A stretch of 64,000 nucleotides of DNA, from positions 2,480,001 to 2,544,000 of the forward strand of contig NZ_CP060137.1 of the NCBI RefSeq assembly GCF_014235785.1, given 5' to 3'. The translations under genes were made by a program, and so were the position numbers. The number at the start of each line of letters is the position of its first letter. Position 1 is the stretch's first letter. The notes under the pieces are model-generated. The model was given only the letters and a program-made list of their open reading frames with translations, was not told the DNA's origin and searched no databases. Below, in pieces: positions 56,886 through 64,000 of the stretch. This DNA comes from Bacillus sp. PAMC26568 (GTDB lineage Bacteria; Bacillota; Bacilli; Bacillales; Bacillaceae).

Positions 56886-58148
56886 TTATAAAAAGAATCT
56901 TTGAATGTCGTTCCATGTCACAACCAGCATTAAGAGCATTAATAGTGCAAAGCCGATAAAGTGGACAACACCTTCTTTTTGACGGTCAATCGGTTTTCCC
57001 CTTAATGCCTCAACAAGGAAGAATAATAGTCTTCCTCCGTCTAATGCCGGAATTGGAAGGAGGTTTACAATCCCTAAGTTAATACTTAAAATTGCTGCCC
57101 AGCTCAATAAGTTAATGATGCCAGTTTGAGCAACTTGATCCGTCATATCATAAATCCCTACAGGACCTGACAGCATATCAATTGAAAATTGACCTGTAAC
57201 TAATTTTCCAAGACCAAGCAAAATTTCCTTTGTCCAGTTAAATGTTTCAGTTACTCCATATTCCAAAGAACCAAAAAACGATTTTTCAACAGGATTATAC
57301 GCGCCAATCCTCCCGATTGTTTCTTCTCCAACTTTGCTGGCTTCTGGGACAACTTCAATTTCTAAGTTTTGGCCATCACGATTAATGCCAAATGTCAGCT
57401 CTTTGTCCGGATTTGACTGAATAACTGAGACGACCTGCTTCCAAGAAGACATAACCTTGCCTTCAATCGATGTTATCTCATCGCCTTCCTTGAGGCCGGA
57501 TTCAACTGCCGAACCATCTGGCGTCAGCTTGCCGAGAATCGGTTCATCGATTGGAGCACCTTGGATAAATCCAAGTGAAAATAACAGCACGAAAGCTAAG
57601 ATGAAATTCATTAGCGGGCCAGCTATAATCGCAGCTGTTCTCTGACCGAGCGTTTTTGATCCAAATTGACGGTTAAAAGGTGCAATCTGTACTTCCTGAC
57701 CATCTACGATGAAGAAGGATTGATCACTAACTTCAAAATTTTTGAGGATTTCGTCTTCCTCACCTTGTTCATAGCCTGAGATGAACATTTTATGTTCAAG
57801 ATCCGCCTTTTCAACCTCAATTACTCTTGCTCGCGGATATTTTTCCTTGTTATTGAGAATGATCTTCTCAACTTTATCTTCTTTATTAAAAAGCAAACCT
57901 ACATTATATCCAGGCTTCACTTCTATCATTTCTGGATCCTCGCCAGCCATGCGGACAAATCCGCCAAGCGGAAGAAGTCTGATGGTATAGACGGTTTCAT
58001 TTTTCTTAAAAGAAAAGATTTTAGGTCCAAACCCGATTGCAAATTCGCGGCATAAAATACCTGCCCGTTTTGCTAAAACCAAATGTCCCAGCTCGTGAAA
58101 GAAAACGAGTGCCCCAAAAATAATAACAAACGCTAAAACGGTATTCAC
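56886..58148 (-). CDS. rasP: Site-2 intramembrane zinc metalloprotease RasP
   Basis: Cleaves anti-sigma factors such as RsiW after site-1 cutting, and also remnants of signal peptides and FtsL. 420 residues: first membrane helix with the zinc motif VFFHELGHLVLAK near residue 16, a further helix near 170-190 (IAGPLMNFILAFVLLFSLG), one PDZ domain (about 200-275), the aspartate motif LPIPALDGGRLLFF near 365, and a last helix (FALLMLLMLVVTW). The start is the GTG at 58148. It lies between dxr and proS as in B. subtilis. Confidence 0.96.
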   Translation of the reverse strand: MNTVLAFVIIFGALVFFHELGHLVLAKRAGILCREFAIGFGPKIFSFKKNETVYTIRLLPLGGFVRMAGEDPEMIEVKPGYNVGLLFNKEDKVEKIILNNKEKYPRARVIEVEKADLEHKMFISGYEQGEEDEILKNFEVSDQSFFIVDGQEVQIAPFNRQFGSKTLGQRTAAIIAGPLMNFILAFVLLFSLGFIQGAPIDEPILGKLTPDGSAVESGLKEGDEITSIEGKVMSSWKQVVSVIQSNPDKELTFGINRDGQNLEIEVVPEASKVGEETIGRIGAYNPVEKSFFGSLEYGVTETFNWTKEILLGLGKLVTGQFSIDMLSGPVGIYDMTDQVAQTGIINLLSWAAILSINLGIVNLLPIPALDGGRLLFFLVEALRGKPIDRQKEGVVHFIGFALLMLLMLVVTWNDIQRFFL

Positions 58149-58163
58149 GTTTCATGACCACCT

Positions 58164-59312
58164 TTATGAATATAATGATTGTACAAATTGTCTCGTTTCA
58201 ATGTCTACTTCTTGAATAATCTGCAAATCTGGATTTGGGATCACACTATGTTTAGACAAAGAATTCTCAATGAAATCCTCAATTTGGAGAAACTTAATAT
58301 ATCCTTTTAAAAATGCCCCTACAGCTTCTTCATTAGCAGCATTTAAAACGGTTGGCATTGTACCGCCTATTTTACCTGAATCGTAAGCGAATTGTAAGCA
58401 GCGATATCTTTCAAAGTCAGCTTTTCCAAAATGCAGTTCGCCGATTTCCCATAAATTTAATTGCTTTGTCGATTGCAGCGGAAGTCTCTCCGGATAGGAT
58501 AAGGCATATTGAATTGGAACTTTCATATCTGGTGAACCAAGCTGTGCAATCACACTTCTATCATGAAATTCTGCCATAGAATGAACAATGCTTTCTTTAT
58601 GAAGCAAAACCTCTATTTTTTCATAAGGAAGATCGAACAGCCAATGGGCTTCAATGACTTCAAGACCTTTATTCATCATTGTCGCAGAATCGATTGTAAT
58701 CTTTGCGCCCATCGACCAATTTGGATGATTTAGTGCTTCTTCAACTGTTACTTCTGCTAACTCTTCCCGTTTCTTATCACGGAAACTGCCTCCGGACGCA
58801 GTTACAATCAGTCTCTCTAATGATTTAACATTTTCTCCTTGAAGACACTGAAAGATAGCAGAATGTTCACTATCAACCGGCAGCAGATCAACTCCGTATT
58901 TCTTTGCATGCTCTGTTACGAGATGCCCTGCAGTGACTAATGTCTCCTTATTAGCAAGAGCAATCGTCTTCTTGCATTCAATTGCTTTAAGAGTAGGCAG
59001 CAGTCCAACACTTCCAACGACTGCATTGACAACTATTTCAGCATCAGGAATAGTTGCGGCCTCTATAAGTCCTTCCACTCCATATGTAAATGTAACTTGT
59101 GGAAATTCTTGTTTTAATAGTGTGTATGCTTCAAAATCATTTACTGCAACAAGCTTTGGAGAAAAATCAGCAATTGCCTTTCTCCCAAGTTCTATGTTGC
59201 TGCCAAAAGACATGGAAGCAAGCTGAAATTGATCAGGGTGCTGTTTTAAAACATCCAGCGTTTGCTGACCAATTGAACCTGTTGCACCCAATAAACTAAT
59301 CTTCTTCACCAT
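58164..59312 (-). CDS. dxr: 1-deoxy-D-xylulose-5-phosphate reductoisomerase
   Basis: Second enzyme of the MEP isoprenoid pathway, target of fosmidomycin. 382 residues: NADPH motif [16 protein letters not shown] near residue 7, [13 protein letters not shown] near 148, [15 protein letters not shown] near 180, the flexible-loop region [20 protein letters not shown] near 205, and [16 protein letters not shown] near 325. The ATG at 59312 is two codons before a GTG with equal claim to the ribosome-binding site. Together with uppS it links isoprenoid supply to wall lipid carrier. Confidence 0.96.
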   Translation of the reverse strand: MVKKISLLGATGSIGQQTLDVLKQHPDQFQLASMSFGSNIELGRKAIADFSPKLVAVNDFEAYTLLKQEFPQVTFTYGVEGLIEAATIPDAEIVVNAVVGSVGLLPTLKAIECKKTIALANKETLVTAGHLVTEHAKKYGVDLLPVDSEHSAIFQCLQGENVKSLERLIVTASGGSFRDKKREELAEVTVEEALNHPNWSMGAKITIDSATMMNKGLEVIEAHWLFDLPYEKIEVLLHKESIVHSMAEFHDRSVIAQLGSPDMKVPIQYALSYPERLPLQSTKQLNLWEIGELHFGKADFERYRCLQFAYDSGKIGGTMPTVLNAANEEAVGAFLKGYIKFLQIEDFIENSLSKHSVIPNPDLQIIQEVDIETRQFVQSLYS

Positions 59313-59415
59313 GTCACTCCCAATCGTTTGTTACAGACAATGAACGGTTCTATCCTTAAATTTTGTGTGACTTGAACTGTTAGGCTCTTATTAAAATAAG
59401 TTTTATAAAATTAGC

Positions 59416-60210
59416 TTAGTTAAAAACCAAAAATAAGAAATGCATGATCGGCAATACGAAAATCAGACTGTCAAAGCGATCAAGTATACCGCCATGTCCA
59501 GGTAAAATATGACCTGAATCCTTTACTTGGTAGTGACGCTTTAGCGCCGACTCAGCCAAGTCCCCAATTTGTCCAAAAACGGATAATAAAATAGTGATCA
59601 GAGTAATGCTTACATATGACTGTGCAAAACCGGTGAAATATTGAAAAAGCCACGCGGCAGCAACTGCACATAAAACACCCCCAATGGATCCTTCAACCGT
59701 TTTATTTGGGCTGATTTCTGGCCAGAGCTTCTTTTTACCAACTGATTTCCCGACAAAATATGCACCAGAATCGGTGGCCCAGATTATAATCAATGCATAA
59801 AATATAGGATGCAATCCAATCGTTCTCATCTCAATAAAATAGAAAAAGCCTATCCCGATGTACATGGTTGCCAAGATTGCAAATCCTACATCATCAAAAG
59901 AAAATTTGTTTTTTGTCACCACAGTGTAACTTAAAAATAAGAGAACACCCAGCAATGCAAATTCAATTTTTGACAAGTTATACTCATCTAACAAGTTTAT
60001 GTAGTTACTGGGTATTAATAGAACCCATAGCAATAATAAACTAAGCAGTCCCGGTATACTGTATATGGAAATCCGCTTCATTTTAAGAAGTTCGTAAAGT
60101 GCTATAGAAGCTAATAAGTATATGAAAATTGAAAAAGGGGTCTTTCCATAAATAACTGCAGGCAAAAAGACGGCTAGAGCAACAGCTGCAGTTAAAATTC
60201 TTTGTTTCAC
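59416..60210 (-). CDS. cdsA: Phosphatidate cytidylyltransferase
   Basis: Polytopic enzyme forming CDP-diacylglycerol, the precursor of all phospholipids here including the PgsA product. 264 residues with about seven to eight hydrophobic helices. The family signature SGHILPGHGGILDRFDSL near residue 230 and WATDSGAYFVGK near 145 are intact. GTG start at 60210 after AGGAGTGATG. It lies 15 nt downstream of uppS. Confidence 0.95.
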   Translation of the reverse strand: MKQRILTAAVALAVFLPAVIYGKTPFSIFIYLLASIALYELLKMKRISIYSIPGLLSLLLLWVLLIPSNYINLLDEYNLSKIEFALLGVLLFLSYTVVTKNKFSFDDVGFAILATMYIGIGFFYFIEMRTIGLHPIFYALIIIWATDSGAYFVGKSVGKKKLWPEISPNKTVEGSIGGVLCAVAAAWLFQYFTGFAQSYVSITLITILLSVFGQIGDLAESALKRHYQVKDSGHILPGHGGILDRFDSLIFVLPIMHFLFLVFN

Positions 60211-60225
60211 GTTACGTCATCACTC

Positions 60226-61005
60226 CTATAAGCCGCCAAACCTTCGACCTCTATGCTGATATTCACTAATTGCTGCAATTAAATCATCCTCACTGAAGTC
60301 TGGCCAAAGAACATCTGTAAAGACAAATTCCGAATAAGCGAGCTGCCACAGCATAAAATTGCTAAGTCTGATTTCACCGCTTGTACGAATGAGCAAATCA
60401 GGATCTCTCATCGTTTTCGTCATTAAATATTGTGAAAATAATTCCTCATTTATATCCTCAGTTTGGACTTTTCCGTTCTTAGCGTCCTCTACAACGCCTT
60501 GAATAGCATGAATCATTTCAGCCCTGCTTCCATAATTCAATGCGAAATTTAATATAAGTCCAGTATTGTTCTTTGTTTCTTCCTTTGCTTTTAGCACAGC
60601 GCGCAGCGTATGTTCCGGAATTTTTGATTCATCACCCATGATGCGTACTTGAACATTTTCTTCAACTAACTCTGGCAAGAAGGTACCTAAAAACTCTTCG
60701 GGAAGCTTCATTAAATAATCGACTTCCACTTTCGGTCTTTTCCAGTTCTCAGTTGAGAACGCGTATAAAGTAAGCGCCTTTACGCCAAGCTCATTTGACA
60801 GCTTAGTTATTTTCCTTACAACTTTCATTCCTTCATGATGCCCGGCAATTCTAGGCAGAGCTCTTTTATTAGCCCATCGTCCATTTCCATCCATAATGAT
60901 TGCAATATGCTCTGGTATCTCTCTCTTCATAATTTCTTCTTTAGAGAATTCCAGCTGCTCGTTCGGCTGGCCGGGATTTCTCCATTTTTTCAGTATGTTG
61001 AGCAT
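60226..61005 (-). CDS. uppS: Undecaprenyl diphosphate synthase (cis-prenyltransferase)
   Basis: Makes the C55 lipid carrier for peptidoglycan and teichoic acids. 259 residues: IAIIMDGNGRWANKR near 35 with the Mg-binding aspartate, AGHHEGMKVV near 55, LYAFSTENWKRP near 82, and RTSGEIRLSNFMLWQLAYSE near 205. ATG at 61005 after GGAGGA. It is at the head of the uppS-cdsA-dxr-rasP-proS-polC series, all within short distances. Confidence 0.97.
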   Translation of the reverse strand: MLNILKKWRNPGQPNEQLEFSKEEIMKREIPEHIAIIMDGNGRWANKRALPRIAGHHEGMKVVRKITKLSNELGVKALTLYAFSTENWKRPKVEVDYLMKLPEEFLGTFLPELVEENVQVRIMGDESKIPEHTLRAVLKAKEETKNNTGLILNFALNYGSRAEMIHAIQGVVEDAKNGKVQTEDINEELFSQYLMTKTMRDPDLLIRTSGEIRLSNFMLWQLAYSEFVFTDVLWPDFSEDDLIAAISEYQHRGRRFGGL

Positions 61006-61072
61006 GTGATTCCTCCATCACCCGTATCATTCTGCGGTCTCATATACTGCTCACGATGTTAACAGTATTAAC

Positions 61073-61101
61073 AAAAAAACCCCCTGTAAACATTAGAGGG
61101 T
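61073..61101 (-). terminator. Intrinsic terminator after frr
   Basis: ACCCTCT/AGGGGGT stem (one G-U pair, 9-nt loop) followed by TTTTTTTG on the minus strand, in the gap between frr and uppS. Confidence 0.8.
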
Positions 61102-61136
61102 CTTTTAAGCACAATTCCATTGTACAGAGTTTTTTC

Positions 61137-61694
61137 TTAAACTTCCATGATTTCTTTTTCTTTATCTTTTGCAATTGCATCAATTTTGCTGATGAAATCG
61201 TCTGTTGCTTTTTGTACACTTTCATTGTTGGTGCGAAGTTCGTCCTCTGTGATTTCACCGTTTTTCTCAAGCTTTTTTAAATCATCGTTTGCATCACGGC
61301 GAACATTTCGGACTGCTACCTTTGCTTCTTCAGCATATTTTTTCACTAGTTTAGCAAGCTCTTTGCGTCGTTCTTCTGTAAGAGCAGGAATAGCGAGACG
61401 AATTAATGAACCGTCATTTGTCGGGTTAAGACCAAGGTCTGATTTTAAAATCGCTTTTTCTATTTCACCTAAAACGGTTTTATCATAAGGCTGAATAACG
61501 AGCAATCTTGCTTCAGGAATATTAATAGAAGCTAATTGATTAACAGGTGTTGGAGCACCGTAGTAGTCAACAACAATTTTATCCAGTAAAGATGCATTAG
61601 CACGGCCTGCACGAACAGTCGAAAGCTCTCTGTTAAATGCAGAAACCGCTTTTTCCATTTTGTCTTTTGCTTGTGATAACACTTGTTTAGCCAA
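61137..61694 (-). CDS. frr: Ribosome-recycling factor
   Basis: Splits post-termination ribosomes together with EF-G. 185 residues, identical in length to B. subtilis. Hallmarks: [18 protein letters not shown] near 24, [17 protein letters not shown] near 113, and the basic [17 protein letters not shown] near 138. The start is a TTG at 61694, seven nt after AAGGGGGAA. It lies 2 nt downstream of pyrH, so the two are translationally linked. Confidence 0.97.
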   Translation of the reverse strand: MAKQVLSQAKDKMEKAVSAFNRELSTVRAGRANASLLDKIVVDYYGAPTPVNQLASINIPEARLLVIQPYDKTVLGEIEKAILKSDLGLNPTNDGSLIRLAIPALTEERRKELAKLVKKYAEEAKVAVRNVRRDANDDLKKLEKNGEITEDELRTNNESVQKATDDFISKIDAIAKDKEKEIMEV

Positions 61695-61696
61695 GA

Positions 61697-62419
61697 TTAT
61701 TTCCCCCTTACGATTGTTCCAATATTTTCGCCTAATACGGCACGTTTAATATTTCCTTCTTCCATAACTGAGAAGACAATTAACGGAATATCATTATCCA
61801 TGCAAAGTGATGAAGCTGTTGAATCCATTACTTCCAGCCCTTCTTTTAATACATCTAAATATGAAAGTGTTTCATACTTAACAGCTGTTGCATCTTTTTT
61901 AGGATCAGCAGTGTATACGCCATCTACATTGTTTTTAGCCATTAAAATAACGTCAGCTTCAATTTCCGCTGCACGCAATGCCGCAGTTGTGTCAGTTGAA
62001 AAATAAGGATTCCCTGTACCAGCAGCAAAAATCACAACGCGTTTCTTCTCAAGATGTCTGATTGCTTTTCTTCTTATGTACGGTTCTGCTACTTGACGCA
62101 TTTCAATCGATGTTTGCACGCGTGTCTGGATTCCAAAAGTTTCAAGACTATCTTGAAGTGCGAGAGAGTTCATGACAGTTGCAAGCATTCCCATATAATC
62201 TGCAGTTGCTCGGTCCATGCCCATTTCACTTCCGATTTTGCCGCGCCAAATGTTTCCTCCGCCAACAACAACCGCTACTTCTACATCAAGTTCTGCAATC
62301 TCTTTTACTTGTCTGGCAATGGATTGGATAACAGCCGGCTTAATCCCAAAGCTGTCATTTCCAGCCAATGCCTCTCCGCTGAGTTTAAGTACAATACGAT
62401 TATATTTTGGTTTGCTCAT
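61697..62419 (-). CDS. pyrH: UMP kinase
   Basis: Bacterial-type hexameric UMP kinase (amino-acid kinase fold), feedback-inhibited by UTP in the family. 240 residues: KLSGEALAG near 12, [11 protein letters not shown] near 50, [13 protein letters not shown] near 133, and [16 protein letters not shown] near 161. Start at the ATG at 62419 ([11 protein letters not shown]), four nt after GGAGGT; the open frame to 62431 adds the ribosome-binding site only. Confidence 0.97.
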   Translation of the reverse strand: MSKPKYNRIVLKLSGEALAGNDSFGIKPAVIQSIARQVKEIAELDVEVAVVVGGGNIWRGKIGSEMGMDRATADYMGMLATVMNSLALQDSLETFGIQTRVQTSIEMRQVAEPYIRRKAIRHLEKKRVVIFAAGTGNPYFSTDTTAALRAAEIEADVILMAKNNVDGVYTADPKKDATAVKYETLSYLDVLKEGLEVMDSTASSLCMDNDIPLIVFSVMEEGNIKRAVLGENIGTIVRGK

Positions 62420-62610
62420 AGTGACCTCCAAGTCTTTTCCTTTAGATCTAAGTAATGGTGTAAATGATTTTTTAAAAGAAAACGTTACCTAAATTATAAT
62501 TGTTGTTTCCTAGAATGCTTTTTTAGAAAAGAGCACGAAAGCCTATGAGTGACATGAATAAGTCTAACTACAGGAAACAACAATCTATGCGAACACAGCC
62601 TTTTAAAAAG

Positions 62611-62634
62611 AGGGAACACAGATGTGTGTTCCCT
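62611..62634 (-). terminator. Intrinsic terminator of rpsB-tsf
   Basis: Perfect 10-bp stem AGGGAACACA/TGTGTTCCCT with a 4-nt loop, followed by CTTTTTAAAA on the minus strand, 60 nt after the tsf stop. The 277-nt gap between tsf and pyrH (62420-62696) holds no other clear feature. Confidence 0.9.
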
Positions 62635-62696
62635 GTCTATCATTTACCTATCTTCTGTGCCAGCTTCTTTATTAAAGCTGTAGGAGTTGGACTTGA

Positions 62697-63578
62697 TTAT
62701 TTTTTAACTTGGTTCATAACTTCTTCAGCAAAGTTGTCTTGGCGTTTTTCAATGCCTTCGCCTACTTCATAACGAGTGAAGCTCTTCACTGAAGCACCTT
62801 TTGATTCAACAAATTGTTTTACTTTTAAATCAGGGTTTTTAACGAAGCTTTGCTCAACTAAGCAAATATCTTCAAAGAATTTGCCAAGGCGGCCTTCAAC
62901 CATTTTCTCAACGATGTTAGCAGGCTTGCCTTCATTTAGTGCTTGCTGAGATAATACTTCGCGCTCACGAGCAACTTCTTCTTCGCTAACAGCGTCGCGA
63001 CCGATATATTTAGGGTTAACAGCAGCAACGTGCATTGCAACATCTTTCGCTGTTTCTTCATCATTTGTACCTTCAAGTACAGTTAGTACAGCAATGCGTC
63101 CGCCCATGTGCAGGTAAGCACCAAAAGCGTCGCTGTCTGTTTTTGTAACAATTTCAAAACGGCGAAGTGTGATTTTCTCACCGATTTTAGCGATAGCAGA
63201 ATTAATAAAGTCATTAACAGTTGAACCATTATCCATTGTTTGTGCCATTGCTTCTTCAAGGCTTGCAGGTTTTTTAGCTAATAAGTGAGAAGCTAAAACG
63301 TCCAGTAATTCAATAAAACTTTCGTTTTTAGCTACGAAGTCTGTTTCAGAGTTCACTTCAAGGATTACAGCTTCGTTGCCTTCTGATTTAACTAAAGCTA
63401 AACCTTCTGCAGCAACACGATCTGCTTTTTTAGAAGCAGAAGCGATCCCTTTTTCACGTAGGAAGTCGATTGCTTTTTCCATGTCACCGTTTGTTTCTGT
63501 TAAAGCTTTTTTGCAGTCCATCATACCTGCACCAGTTTTTTCACGTAATTCTTTTACCATTTGAGCAGTAATTGCCAT
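62697..63578 (-). CDS. tsf: Elongation factor Ts
   Basis: Nucleotide-exchange factor for EF-Tu. 293 residues, as in B. subtilis. N-terminal UBA-like domain ([19 protein letters not shown]), then the family signature in [16 protein letters not shown] near 75. Start at the ATG at 63578 after AAGGAGG; 35 additional upstream codons are open but run across the rpsB terminator. It lies downstream of rpsB as in nearly all bacteria. Confidence 0.98.
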   Translation of the reverse strand: MAITAQMVKELREKTGAGMMDCKKALTETNGDMEKAIDFLREKGIASASKKADRVAAEGLALVKSEGNEAVILEVNSETDFVAKNESFIELLDVLASHLLAKKPASLEEAMAQTMDNGSTVNDFINSAIAKIGEKITLRRFEIVTKTDSDAFGAYLHMGGRIAVLTVLEGTNDEETAKDVAMHVAAVNPKYIGRDAVSEEEVAREREVLSQQALNEGKPANIVEKMVEGRLGKFFEDICLVEQSFVKNPDLKVKQFVESKGASVKSFTRYEVGEGIEKRQDNFAEEVMNQVKK

Positions 63579-63650
63579 GAGAGTTTTCCTCCTTATTTTG
63601 AGGCCGTAAACGGCGTTATGTATCTTATATTCATAAGAATTTTTCTTTAA

Positions 63651-63688
63651 AAAAGGTGATAAAAGGCATTCCCCTCTTATCACCTTTT
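63651..63688 (-). terminator. Terminator between rpsB and tsf
   Basis: Perfect 12-bp stem AAAAGGTGATAA/TTATCACCTTTT with a 14-nt loop and a T run on the minus strand. It would make tsf expression lower than rpsB by partial read-through. Confidence 0.85.
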
Positions 63689-63693
63689 GCTAA

Positions 63694-64000
<307 letters not shown>

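Overview
The window is a contiguous piece of a low-GC, endospore-forming Bacillaceae chromosome. The gene order closely follows the Bacillus subtilis block from miaB/tdh/kbl to rpsB: RNase Y, YmdB, SpoVS, the dipicolinate synthase operon, SpoIIIE, the ymf genes, PolC, RasP and the translation-factor genes are all present. It is not B. subtilis itself. It carries a korAB ferredoxin oxidoreductase pair and an M19 dipeptidase next to spoVS, and a four-gene BMP-type nucleoside ABC transporter between ymfC and ymfF. Essentially every intact gene lies on the minus strand, so transcription runs from high to low coordinates. Only two plus-strand coding signals were found: a small repeat-containing ORF and an IS3-type transposase remnant.

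Layout from low to high coordinates. 1-3.2 kb: 5' part of miaB, then the threonine-degradation pair kbl and tdh. 3.3-7.4 kb: korB, korA, dipeptidase, spoVS. 7.6-16.2 kb: ymdB, rny, recA, cinA, pgsA, ymfM (RodZ-like), ymfK, the small repeat ORF, ymfJ. 16.3-26.7 kb: ymfI, the M16 peptidase-like pair ymfH/ymfF, a broken MFS transporter gene, the BMP/ABC nucleoside transporter and its neighbouring GntR regulator ymfC. 26.9-38.1 kb: spoIIIE, ylzJ, tepA, rnjB, the IS remnant, dapA, dapG, asd, dpaB, dpaA, ymxH. 38.2-50.3 kb: mlpA, ylxY, pnpA, rpsO, ribF, truB, rbfA, ylxP, infB, ylxQ, rnpM, nusA, rimP. 50.6-64 kb: polC, proS, rasP, dxr, cdsA, uppS, frr, pyrH, tsf and the 3' part of rpsB.

Functionally, the right half is an information-processing and envelope-precursor block: translation factors, ribosome maturation, RNA decay, DNA polymerase, and isoprenoid and phospholipid synthesis. 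The middle supplies diaminopimelate and dipicolinate for wall and spore (asd-dapG-dapA, dpaAB) and spore chromosome transport (SpoIIIE). The left part holds recombination and RNA turnover (recA, rny), spore regulation (spoVS) and accessory metabolism (tdh-kbl, korAB).

Many regulatory signals can be read directly: sigma-A-type promoters with 17-18 bp spacing, a LexA box at recA, a catabolite-response-element-like site before korA, candidate SigH (spoVS) and SigK (dpaA) promoters, and about two dozen intrinsic terminators, several overlapping the stop codon of the gene they end. The points I would look at first are the small tandem-repeat ORF at 15678-15902, the structured and terminator-bearing leader of the rimP-nusA-infB operon, the doubly damaged MFS gene, and the transposase relic between rnjB and dapA. 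I saw no tRNA, rRNA, CRISPR array or prophage, and no clearly unprecedented multi-gene system.
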